Shown: positions 41,894 through 49,396 of the stretch, piece after piece
How the letters are laid out: each line of letters opens with the position of its first letter
How positions within the stretch are numbered: position 1 is the stretch's first letter
From: Fretibacter rubidus
GTDB taxonomy: Bacteria; Pseudomonadota; Alphaproteobacteria; Caulobacterales; Maricaulaceae
Direction: 5' to 3'
Assembly (NCBI RefSeq): GCF_041429785.1
Contig: NZ_CP163423.1
Location: 1,798,001-1,862,000 of the forward strand
Length of the DNA: 64,000 nucleotides
Program-made: the position numbers and the translations under genes
The notes under the pieces: model-generated
What the model was told of the DNA's origin: nothing
Database searches by the model: none
What the model saw: only the letters and a program-made list of their open reading frames with translations

Positions 41894-42887
41894 TAAACCC
41901 TTAAACGATAGAGACATTATTGTCGTCGGCGGAGCGGGCTATATTGGCGCGCATGTCTGCAAGACATTATCAAAATATGGGGCAAACCCCATCACCTTTG
42001 ACAATCTATCCTCTGGCCACGCCCATGCCGTGAAATGGGGGCCGCTAGAGACAGTGGACCTCCGCGATGCGGGCGCGACAGAGGCCGCGTTTCAGCGCTA
42101 CGCCCATGTTGAAACCGTCATTCATCTGGCCAGTTCGATTGAGGTCGGCATTGGCGAAACCCATCCCGCAGAATTTTATCAAAACAATGTCTTGGGCGCG
42201 ATGAACTTGCTTAATGCTATGCGAAAAACAGACGCGGCGCAGATTATATTCTCCTCGACCTGCGCGACTTACGGCGAGACAGACGCCATGCCGCTGACCG
42301 AGAATCAACCGCAAATCCCGCTTAGCACTTACGGCAAAACCAAGCTCGCGATAGAGCATATGATAGAGAGTTATCATAAAGCTTACGGCCTGAAATACGT
42401 TACGCTGCGCTATTTTAATGCGGCAGGCGCGGACGAAGCCGGCGAGATTGGCGAAGAACATGACCCTGAAACGCACCTCATCCCGATTGCGCTGCGGTCT
42501 GCTATGGGCTTACGAGGGCGCATGAAAATCTTTGGCACCGATTACGACACACCCGACGGCAGTTGTATAAGGGATTATATCCATGTCAGCGATATCGCCC
42601 TCGCCCATGTCAAAGCGCTGCTGGCGCTCGACACAGGCCTTGCGGCAACATCGCTTAACATTGGCACGGGAAACGGGGTGAGTAACCTTGAGGTTCTGCA
42701 AACTATAGAGCGCGTCACAGGGCTACCGCTGCCATATGATCCTGCGCCGCGCCGCGGGGGCGACCTTAGCCGTCTTTATGCCGACGGTGCCAAAGCCAAA
42801 GCCATCATCGGTTTTGAACCGCAACATTCGGGTATTGAGACCATCATCAAAACCGCGTGGAATTTCCACAAACGCGAGATGGATTAG
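41883..42887 (+). CDS. galE: UDP-glucose 4-epimerase
   Basis: A 334-residue extended short-chain dehydrogenase. The NAD motif GGAGYIGAH is near the N-terminus, the catalytic SSTCATYG Ser/Thr segment lies at about residue 125, and Tyr-x-x-x-Lys occurs as YGKTK. RYFNAAGADE and NIGTGNGVSN are typical GalE stretches. It interconverts UDP-galactose and UDP-glucose, closing the Leloir cycle. Last gene of galTKE. The tRNA-Thr follows on the opposite strand. Confidence 0.95.
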   Translation: MSADKPLNDRDIIVVGGAGYIGAHVCKTLSKYGANPITFDNLSSGHAHAVKWGPLETVDLRDAGATEAAFQRYAHVETVIHLASSIEVGIGETHPAEFYQNNVLGAMNLLNAMRKTDAAQIIFSSTCATYGETDAMPLTENQPQIPLSTYGKTKLAIEHMIESYHKAYGLKYVTLRYFNAAGADEAGEIGEEHDPETHLIPIALRSAMGLRGRMKIFGTDYDTPDGSCIRDYIHVSDIALAHVKALLALDTGLAATSLNIGTGNGVSNLEVLQTIERVTGLPLPYDPAPRRGGDLSRLYADGAKAKAIIGFEPQHSGIETIIKTAWNFHKREMD

Positions 42888-42899
42888 GCCTAAGGAAAA

Positions 42900-42974
42900 T
42901 GGTGCCGCAAGGGAGAATTGAACTCCCGACCTCATCATTACCAATGATGCGCTCTACCACTGAGCTACTGCGGC
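42900..42974 (-). tRNA. tRNA-Thr (anticodon GGT)
   Basis: A complete cloverleaf with encoded CCA. The acceptor stem is GCCGCAG with TTGCGGC, the D-arm GCTC/GAGC, the anticodon stem CATCA/TGATG with loop TTGGTAA (anticodon GGT), and the T-arm GGGAG-TTCAATT-CTCCC. It reads threonine codons ACC and ACU. Confidence 0.96.
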
Positions 42975-43141
42975 CTATTGGGATAAATGCTCCCAAGCTG
43001 ACCATGGCCTTAGCCTTGGTCGAAGTTAGGCTGATACAATATGTTACCGCGCCTTCGCAAGTCTAAATGCCTGTCTTCTTTGCGATAATTTGGTGCTACC
43101 ATTTTTGACGTTAGCAAACCCTATGCGGCATGATCTACCGA

Positions 43142-44689
43142 TTACTGATCAGACCATTGGGTCTGGTATAAATCAAACCGCCTGTCGCGCAGGTTTCGCA
43201 CCGTACCCTTGGCGCGCGCCCATGACAGATCGGTCAAATCAAGGTCGGCAATGGCCACTGTTTCCACGTTTTCAGAACATTCCGCAGCAATACCATCCCG
43301 TGCAAAAGGAAAATCACAGGGCGTTAAGATACAGCTTTCAGCGTAATTGACATCCATATTTTCCACGCCCGGCAAGTTACCGACATTGCCCGACATAACC
43401 ACATAACATTGGTTTTCAATGGCGCGCGCTTGGCAGCAATAGCGAACGCGCAAATAACCTTGGCGGTTATCCGTGCAAAACGGCACGAACAGGATACGTG
43501 CCCCCTCATCCGCCATGCGGCGGGCGAGTTCGGGAAATTCACTGTCATAGCAAATGAGTACGCCAATCGGGCCGCAATCTGTGTCGATTGTGCTGACCTC
43601 GTCGCCGCCCTTGATATTCCAATAATGGCGCTCATTCGGCGTGGGGTGAATTTTTTCCTGCGCATGCACAGAGCCGTCACGCAAAAAGACATAGGCGATG
43701 TTTTGGACGTCACCATCATCGGCCAGCGTTGGATGCGAGCCTCCAATGATATTAATATTATAACTCACCGCGAGCTTTCGCATCGCCTCAATAAACACAG
43801 GCGTATATTCTGTCAGTGTTTCAATCGCCTCTGACGGGGCCAAGCGGTGCTCCGCCAAGGCCAGCAACGGCAAGGTGAATAATTCAGGAAAAACTGCAAA
43901 GTCAGCTTTATAGGCCGATACGCTATCGACGAAATATTCGACACTGCTCATGAAATCATCAAAACTGGTCACCGTGCGCATTTGAAGCTGGACGGTTGCA
44001 ACGCGGATAACATCTTTTTGCGCGGCTTCAGAATGGACGCTATCGCGTACGTCCACGGCATACGGATTACGCCACACCATATGGGCGGCATAGCCGCCTG
44101 ACGCTTTGTCAGAAGGCAAGTAATTTTTTAAAATCGCATGGACATCAAAGCCTTGGCGGAACTGGAAGTTTACGACAGGATCGTTGACCTTTTTCGCTTT
44201 GACGGCCTCCATATAATCCAAGGGATCGGGATAGGTTTTTTTACGCTTTTTCCACCCCGGTATACGACCACCAAAAACAATACCTTTAAGCTCTAAGCTT
44301 TCGACCAGGGCTTTGCGCGCATCATAAAGCCGTTCGCCTATGCGCAGGCGGCGACGGTCAGGATCAACACAGACTTCCATGCCGTATAGCCAATCACCAT
44401 TCGGGTTATGGGACGAACCATATCCGCCGCCTGTAATGCCCGCCCAATTATGCGGCGCCATGGCGAGGTCTTCTCTGACCATAATACTGGCGGCGTAACC
44501 GACGATATCGCCTTCATATTCGACAACAAATTGACCTTCAGGAAAGTTTGAAATCTGACCCTTTAAGGTCGAGACCGCATAGGTCGACATATTGGGATAG
44601 GCGCGGTCAACAAGCGCGGCAATGCCCGCGACATCTTGAACAACGGCAGTCCGTATTGTGAGTTGCGCGCCCGCACGTGTTTTGGCCAT
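43142..44689 (-). CDS. GNAT acetyltransferase-nitrilase fusion protein
   Basis: A 515-residue two-domain protein. Residues about 8-205 are a GNAT domain with acetyl-CoA site (CVDPDRRRLRIGERLYDARK). Residues about 225-515 are a carbon-nitrogen hydrolase with the catalytic triad Glu (FPELFTLP), Lys (EKIHPTPNE) and Cys (LICYDSEFPELARR). This fusion is known in bacteria, and the substrate is undefined; the nitrilase part resembles amidases of the N-carbamoylputrescine type in a general way. It closes a co-directional cluster with agmatinase, a DHS-like enzyme and ornithine decarboxylase, so a polyamine-derived amide or amine is a plausible substrate (inference). Confidence 0.88.
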   Translation of the reverse strand: MAKTRAGAQLTIRTAVVQDVAGIAALVDRAYPNMSTYAVSTLKGQISNFPEGQFVVEYEGDIVGYAASIMVREDLAMAPHNWAGITGGGYGSSHNPNGDWLYGMEVCVDPDRRRLRIGERLYDARKALVESLELKGIVFGGRIPGWKKRKKTYPDPLDYMEAVKAKKVNDPVVNFQFRQGFDVHAILKNYLPSDKASGGYAAHMVWRNPYAVDVRDSVHSEAAQKDVIRVATVQLQMRTVTSFDDFMSSVEYFVDSVSAYKADFAVFPELFTLPLLALAEHRLAPSEAIETLTEYTPVFIEAMRKLAVSYNINIIGGSHPTLADDGDVQNIAYVFLRDGSVHAQEKIHPTPNERHYWNIKGGDEVSTIDTDCGPIGVLICYDSEFPELARRMADEGARILFVPFCTDNRQGYLRVRYCCQARAIENQCYVVMSGNVGNLPGVENMDVNYAESCILTPCDFPFARDGIAAECSENVETVAIADLDLTDLSWARAKGTVRNLRDRRFDLYQTQWSDQ

Positions 44690-44795
44690 GATATATCTTT
44701 ATCTTTGCTGGCGCGGATTGCACGCGAGTGTTGTTTCCACGGCAAAGGGTTCGCCGCAGATTATATTAAGTAAAGCTGTCAGTGCCGCTTTAGTC

Positions 44796-44954
44796 TTAGT
44801 CGTCGTAATAGGCGCGCTTGGTTGATTGCCGTTTTTCTTTGCCGCGTGGCTTCTTTCCACGTGGGGCTTCGAAATGGGTGTGATCAAAAATAGTCTCGCC
44901 GTCATCAGACGTAACTGACATCATGTCTTTGGTTTTGCGGTGACGTTTGGACAT
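44796..44954 (-). CDS. Small basic protein of unknown function, 52 residues
   Basis: MSKRHRKTKDMMSVTSDDGE is followed by TIFDHTHFEAPRGKKPRGKE and KRQSTKRAYYDD. It is strongly basic, with no membrane segment. GGAGG stands 5 bp upstream of the ATG, which makes expression likely. It lies between the agmatinase and the GNAT-nitrilase genes on the same strand. Basic tails suggest RNA or nucleic-acid binding, but I recognise no family. Confidence 0.72.
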   Translation of the reverse strand: MSKRHRKTKDMMSVTSDDGETIFDHTHFEAPRGKKPRGKEKRQSTKRAYYDD

Positions 44955-45003
44955 AGAGCCTCCAGAAAAAACGTCGCGAGCTTTCACTCATAAACAGGAC
45001 GGC

Positions 45004-45933
45004 TTAACCCCGTCCCAAGCTATAGTTTAGTATTTTATAGGCGAGTTTGGAAGCCAAAAAATCGGGGCCGTGAAAACCCTCAATCGGGGCCAACTCGTTG
45101 ATATCTGCACCGACAATCGTGCCAATTTCTGATGCCGCTTTGATAATCGCCATAGCGTCTTCCCAAAACAAACCCCCTGGTTCCGGGGTGCCAGTAGACG
45201 GCATCACGGAGCTATCAAATCCGTCCAAATCGAAAGTAAGATAAATAGGGCGCCCCTTTAAAGGCTTCACAATATCAGCCGCTTTCCATTTGGCGCGGTC
45301 TTTACCCCAGTGAATGGTGATGCGGTGCTTATTCGCCTGATAAAAAGGAATTTCGGATTTGGAGATATTGCGAATACCACAGGACACTATTGGCACAGTC
45401 GGATGGTCGAGCACGCGGCGCATAGCGGCAGCATGGCTGAAATGCTCACCCTCATAGCCGTCACGCAGATCAGCGTGCGCGTCAAAATGAAGGATAATCA
45501 AGTCATCATATTGTGACAAAAACGGCCGAATAGCACCCGGTGTAATGGAGTGTTCACCGCCAAAAACGAGCGGAAATTTACCGTCTTTGAGCACAGCCGT
45601 TGTCATTGCCTCCAGCTTCTTTAAGGATGCCGCGATATCTTCGCTATCAATGACAGGCTCGCGCGCCGTAATGACGCCGTAACGCTCCACAGGCTCGCAC
45701 CACAGCTCTTCATCAAATAACTCAACCTCTTGGCTGGCGGCGAGCATAGCAGCGGGTCCCGCCTCTGTACCCCCGCCGTAAGATACCGACGCCTCTAGTC
45801 CAAAAGGAATAATAACAGCGCCCGAACCGGCATAATCCGTTGCAAGCTCTGGCGGCAGTCCGAGGAACCCCTCGGACGGTTTAAGCATAGCGAAAGGCGC
45901 AGTCATTGCTGTTTTTGTCGCGACTTGGGTCAT
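45004..45933 (-). CDS. speB: Agmatinase-family ureohydrolase
   Basis: A 309-residue arginase/agmatinase-fold enzyme. Mn-binding motifs are GGEHSITPG (His), HFDAHADLRDGYEG (Asp-His-Asp) and TFDLDGFDSSVMPSTGTPEPG (Asp-x-Asp). Agmatinases release urea from agmatine to give putrescine; relatives act on guanidinobutyrate or N1-aminopropylagmatine. It overlaps the DHS-like gene by 4 bp. No arginine decarboxylase is visible in the window, so the actual guanidino substrate is open. Confidence 0.88.
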   Translation of the reverse strand: MTQVATKTAMTAPFAMLKPSEGFLGLPPELATDYAGSGAVIIPFGLEASVSYGGGTEAGPAAMLAASQEVELFDEELWCEPVERYGVITAREPVIDSEDIAASLKKLEAMTTAVLKDGKFPLVFGGEHSITPGAIRPFLSQYDDLIILHFDAHADLRDGYEGEHFSHAAAMRRVLDHPTVPIVSCGIRNISKSEIPFYQANKHRITIHWGKDRAKWKAADIVKPLKGRPIYLTFDLDGFDSSVMPSTGTPEPGGLFWEDAMAIIKAASEIGTIVGADINELAPIEGFHGPDFLASKLAYKILNYSLGRG

Positions 45934-46958
45934 TTTTGAAACATCTTTGCAAAGTTACGACGTGGACGGTTCTTCCAGTCACAAGAGTGGTAAGCATCAG
46001 ATGCAAGCAAGGGCACAACAGAGCCAGCCTCGGCAAATACCATCTGCTCTAGCGTGGTTTGCACCTTACCCCAGCTAGCGGCCTCTTTCAGGGTCGAGCT
46101 TGAGCACGCACCGTCGCGCACGTCGGCGACAGTAATCTGTACCGCATATTTATGCATTTCGGCTTCGACGCCAAGGATTTCTGCGCAAACGACTGTGTCT
46201 TGGACAAAGTTCTTTGGCACACCGCCGCCGATCATCAAAAGACCCGTAGAGCCCGCTTTGATTTTAACGTCAGTCAACTCGCGGAAGTCAGCAACAGAGT
46301 CAATCGATAGGTAATTACCGGGATTTTCGACTTGGTGTTTCACAAGGCCAAAGCCCGCCGAACAATCAGAGAATGCGGGTACGAAAATCGGCACATCATA
46401 GTCATAACACGTCTCAATCAGAGAGCCTTTTTTGACAGCATGTGTCTTGAGCCATTTGCCCATTTCCCAGATAAATTCGCGGGATGAATAAGGGCGGCGC
46501 TCTAGGCTGTCTGTGATGTCTTTGATGACATGGTCACAAGCTTGCAGCTCTTCTTCGTCGATATAGGTGTCATAGATACGGTCAATATAAAGCTCGCGCA
46601 GCTCGTTATCATCGATGGTACTATCGGCTTGGTAGTGTTTGTAGCCAAGGGCTTCAAAAAAGTCCATGTCGACAATTGCTGCGCCCGTTGAGACAATGGC
46701 GTCAACCATGCCGTATTTCACAAGGTCGCGATAAACATGCATACATCCGCCCGCAGATGTAGACCCCGCAAGCGTTAGGATAACAGAGCAATCTTTGTCA
46801 TTGACGGCTTGTTTGAAAATGTCGGTCGCCCGGCCAAGGTCGCGCGCCGTGAAAGACATTTTGCCCATAGCGTCGATAATTGGGCGCGCGTCGATTTGTG
46901 TAATGTCGATATGCTCTACAACATTAGAGAGCAGCTGGGCTTTTGTATTTTTAGTCAT
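45930..46958 (-). CDS. Deoxyhypusine synthase-like enzyme (possible homospermidine synthase)
   Basis: A 342-residue protein of the deoxyhypusine synthase fold. GSTSAGGCMHVYRDL, VSTGAAIVDMDFFEALGY and the nucleophilic-Lys segment EAASWGKV (Lys298) are seen. In eukaryotes the equivalent Lys carries the aminobutyl intermediate from spermidine for eIF5A. Bacteria have no eIF5A, and bacterial relatives are thought to act on small polyamines, for example making homospermidine. It lies between ornithine decarboxylase (30-bp gap) and agmatinase (4-bp overlap), so a polyamine product is the natural inference. Confidence 0.9.
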   Translation of the reverse strand: MTKNTKAQLLSNVVEHIDITQIDARPIIDAMGKMSFTARDLGRATDIFKQAVNDKDCSVILTLAGSTSAGGCMHVYRDLVKYGMVDAIVSTGAAIVDMDFFEALGYKHYQADSTIDDNELRELYIDRIYDTYIDEEELQACDHVIKDITDSLERRPYSSREFIWEMGKWLKTHAVKKGSLIETCYDYDVPIFVPAFSDCSAGFGLVKHQVENPGNYLSIDSVADFRELTDVKIKAGSTGLLMIGGGVPKNFVQDTVVCAEILGVEAEMHKYAVQITVADVRDGACSSSTLKEAASWGKVQTTLEQMVFAEAGSVVPLLASDAYHSCDWKNRPRRNFAKMFQK

Positions 46959-46988
46959 GATTATGTCCTAAAGACTGAAGTAATTTCA

Positions 46989-48179
46989 TTAATCGTCGCT
47001 GAGGACAGCGACAGTGTGGTTGGAATAAAAACCGTTAAATTGCGTGGCCAGAGTCTGGCCGTAAGCCCCCAAATGCCCGACTTCTACCCAATCGCCTTCG
47101 CATGTGTCTGCGGGTAAATGAAACGGGCCGTTCATTGTATCGGCACTGTCACATGTTGGCCCAAAAAAGCGAAATCCAATTGTATTTAACGCGGGTGCGG
47201 GGGGACGGTTGCGGTGGAGTTTAACTGGAAATTTCCAAGCAAATTGGCCCGCATCAAACAACGACCCATAGGTACCATCATTCAAATAAAGGTCAGAGCC
47301 TTTGCGAAGCTCGACCCGTGCCAATGTCGCACCGCCTTCGGCGCAAAGCGCCCGGCCAGGCTCGCCAAATACAGCTATATTAGCAAAGCCATGGGCAGAT
47401 AAGCTATCGGCTATCGCATGGAAATAATCTGCCATCGGTGCGATTGGCATGTCAGGATAAGCCACGGGGAAACCCCCGCCAACGTCAATAGAATCGATTG
47501 ATACACCCGCCGCGTTTACCAGGTCTCGCGCATAGCCAATGGCACGGTCATAGTTATCAATGACCATACATTGCGACCCAACATGAAAACATACGCCGAG
47601 TTTATCAGATACATGTCGCGCGGACTGCAATAAGGCTGTTGCGCTCTCAAAATCAGCGCCAAATTTGCCTGATAACGGCATGGCGGCATCACCTTTTGGC
47701 AAAGCAAGGCGCAAGTGAAGACGCAAATCTGTTGCATCATCTGCGCAGTCGATAATTTTTTGCAACTCGTCTTTATGATCAAAGGAGAAATCCCGGATAC
47801 CAAGCGCATAAGCACGCGCAATCGTCGCCCGTGATTTAATCGGGTGCATCAAGAACATTTTTGCACCTGGCAATAAACCCGCGACCAATTCCATTTCACG
47901 AATAGAGGCGACGTCGAAATTACGCACACCCTCATCCCATAGGATTTGCAATAATGACGGATGCGGATTTGATTTAACCGCATAGAGGACTTGTCCCGGA
48001 AAACCGTTCAGGAATGTGCGGGCCGCCGCCTCAATCTTGCGCGGATACAGCACGTAAATTTGGTCATCGCCAGCATAAGCCGCAATGGCGTCAGCAGAGG
48101 TGTTATATGTTGGCAGGCCGTAAGGGCGCAACTGTGTCGGCTGGGCAATCTGTGTTGTGTTTGTTTTTACAATCGGCAT
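46989..48179 (-). CDS. Ornithine/lysine decarboxylase, fold-type III
   Basis: A 396-residue PLP enzyme of the alanine-racemase-fold ODC family. The PLP Lys69 lies in YAVKSNPHP, the phosphate-binding glycines in DVGGGFP and EPGRALCA, and the active-site Cys in GPTCDSADT. It makes putrescine from ornithine (or cadaverine from lysine). The ATG at 48179 gives the usual family start; a longer in-frame TTG exists. It leads the polyamine operon. The upstream leader holds a palindrome and a small open frame. Confidence 0.92.
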   Translation of the reverse strand: MPIVKTNTTQIAQPTQLRPYGLPTYNTSADAIAAYAGDDQIYVLYPRKIEAAARTFLNGFPGQVLYAVKSNPHPSLLQILWDEGVRNFDVASIREMELVAGLLPGAKMFLMHPIKSRATIARAYALGIRDFSFDHKDELQKIIDCADDATDLRLHLRLALPKGDAAMPLSGKFGADFESATALLQSARHVSDKLGVCFHVGSQCMVIDNYDRAIGYARDLVNAAGVSIDSIDVGGGFPVAYPDMPIAPMADYFHAIADSLSAHGFANIAVFGEPGRALCAEGGATLARVELRKGSDLYLNDGTYGSLFDAGQFAWKFPVKLHRNRPPAPALNTIGFRFFGPTCDSADTMNGPFHLPADTCEGDWVEVGHLGAYGQTLATQFNGFYSNHTVAVLSDD

Positions 48180-48324
48180 GAATTCATTGTCCAAAAGACG
48201 CCCGGCCCTAATGGGTTTTATAAAATGGGCAGCGTCAAATTTCAGAAATGACAAGGGATCAAGTGATAATCCGGTTTGTCAGCGGCAAGTGAGACATGGG
48301 GTCACCGTGCCTCAAGAGGGGTCG

Positions 48325-48352
48325 GCGGGTTCGGCTTAATTAAGCCGCCCGC
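48325..48352. repeat. Palindrome and extended hairpin in the decarboxylase leader
   Basis: CGGCTTAATTAAGCCG (48332-48347) is a perfect 16-bp palindrome. GCGGG on the left and CCCGC on the right extend the stem with a two-base bulge. The stop codon of the small open frame lies inside it. There is no T-run, so it is not a standard terminator; it may be an operator or mRNA structure. Confidence 0.6.
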
Positions 48353-48480
48353 ACCTCACTGCTGAATTCCGCGATTGCGGCCAAATAATCTTGATGTTTG
48401 GACGACAGGAACATGTCTCCCAGCTGCGCTTGCAGTGAGATTGAGATACTTAGACGTTTGTAAGTCACACGCTGTGCCAT
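48340..48480 (-). CDS. Putative 46-residue leader protein
   Basis: The frame reads MAQRVTYKRLSISISLQAQL, then GDMFLSSKHQDYLAAIAEFS and SEVRAA. The ribosome site is weak (GAG about 12 bp upstream). The composition is protein-like, and a helical segment is predicted. I recognise no family. It precedes ornithine decarboxylase on the same strand by 160 bp and could be a leader peptide or a chance frame. Confidence 0.4.
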   Translation of the reverse strand: MAQRVTYKRLSISISLQAQLGDMFLSSKHQDYLAAIAEFSSEVRAA

Positions 48481-48712
48481 ACCAACAACTCTCAATTCCT
48501 GGGCGTCACAATTGACGCATAAAAACCAAGACGTATCGGCGGCTATTAGACTGGCTTACGGCGCAGTCACGGCTGACAGATTTCCCATTCAACGCCGTAT
48601 TTCAGGCTGCTTGTTAAGGGCTCGCTGTAGCTCGCTTTTTCGTCACTGCGCTAACTAGGGCAAAAAAATTGTTTGGCAATAGAAAAAATCATTCACAGCA
48701 AAAAAACTTTGA

Positions 48713-49390
48713 CTAAGCCTCATGCAAGAAGCTGTTTATCGTCAATCGTCCGCGCAGAGGGTCCGTTGAAAACGGTAGACCCTTCGGTATATCGCCCGAA
48801 TGAAGCGTAATGCCCCGGTAAATCACGAGGCGATTCTTTTTAGCCGCAACCGTGCCGATGCGCGTAAAACCGTTCAAATCATCGCGGCAATAATCCTGTG
48901 GCGGTAGGCCGTTTTGGGCCGCCTCCTCTGATAAAGCCTGTTTATAGCGCTCAAATCGCAGCTCTGTGACCGTTTCAAACCCTGTGGCATCGTGACGGTA
49001 AAAGGCTGTGCCGCCTGTCTTTGGCCCCGATAGGTAATGCAGTAGCGCCAAACGTTGCGGCTCTAACCCGTCGTAATGCGGCAAGGCCTGTATCGGCATT
49101 AAATCTTGGGGTTTTGTCGTGACCAGTGAGTAGGCACATTCTGTGAGTTGGGCAGGTTTTGTAAAGCCAAACACCTCGATCAGTATTTGGGCGATTAGCG
49201 CCCCCTGCTCTGTCAGATATTGCGGGTTGGCGGGCGCGCGGATACCAGGATAAAACAGCCCTCGTTTTTCGAATGTGGCATGTGATGCCGTCTCTAGCAG
49301 CGCATCTGGACTGGCCGCAAAGTCGTCAATAACGACAACGGGCTGACCCTCATTCCCAAATCGTTCAACTGTAAAGTGCGGCGTTTCCAT
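48713..49390 (-). CDS. DUF6445 family protein, possibly a 2-oxoglutarate/Fe(II) oxygenase fold
   Basis: A 225-residue cytoplasmic protein of the DUF6445 family. ALPHYDGLEPQRLALLHYLSG carries an HxD-like metal motif (about residues 102-104), and ITLHSGDI (about residue 197) could supply the second His, the pattern of 2-oxoglutarate/Fe(II) oxygenases. These proteins recur beside 'tryptophan halogenase' and TonB-receptor genes of glycan loci. It is the last gene of the GH97-esterase-amylase operon, 6 bp after the amylase. The reaction is unknown; the oxygenase reading is inference. Confidence 0.78.
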   Translation of the reverse strand: METPHFTVERFGNEGQPVVVIDDFAASPDALLETASHATFEKRGLFYPGIRAPANPQYLTEQGALIAQILIEVFGFTKPAQLTECAYSLVTTKPQDLMPIQALPHYDGLEPQRLALLHYLSGPKTGGTAFYRHDATGFETVTELRFERYKQALSEEAAQNGLPPQDYCRDDLNGFTRIGTVAAKKNRLVIYRGITLHSGDIPKGLPFSTDPLRGRLTINSFLHEA

Positions 49391-49396
49391 ACTCCA

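Larger units (their letters stand above)
48180..48712. other. 533-bp region upstream of ornithine decarboxylase with a palindrome and a small open frame
   Basis: This stretch between the decarboxylase and the DUF6445 gene holds one plausible 46-codon frame (48340-48480, listed separately) and a 16-bp palindrome with an extended stem. The right part, 48481-48712, is A/T-rich toward the DUF6445 gene. It has no visible gene and no strong terminator. It is a likely site for the promoter and leader control of the polyamine operon. Confidence 0.4.

Noticed and set aside
42857-43066. Plus-strand frame after galE reading RIELPTSSLP
   Set aside because: It runs across the tRNA-Thr gene on the other strand; this peptide is a known artefact of tRNA complements.
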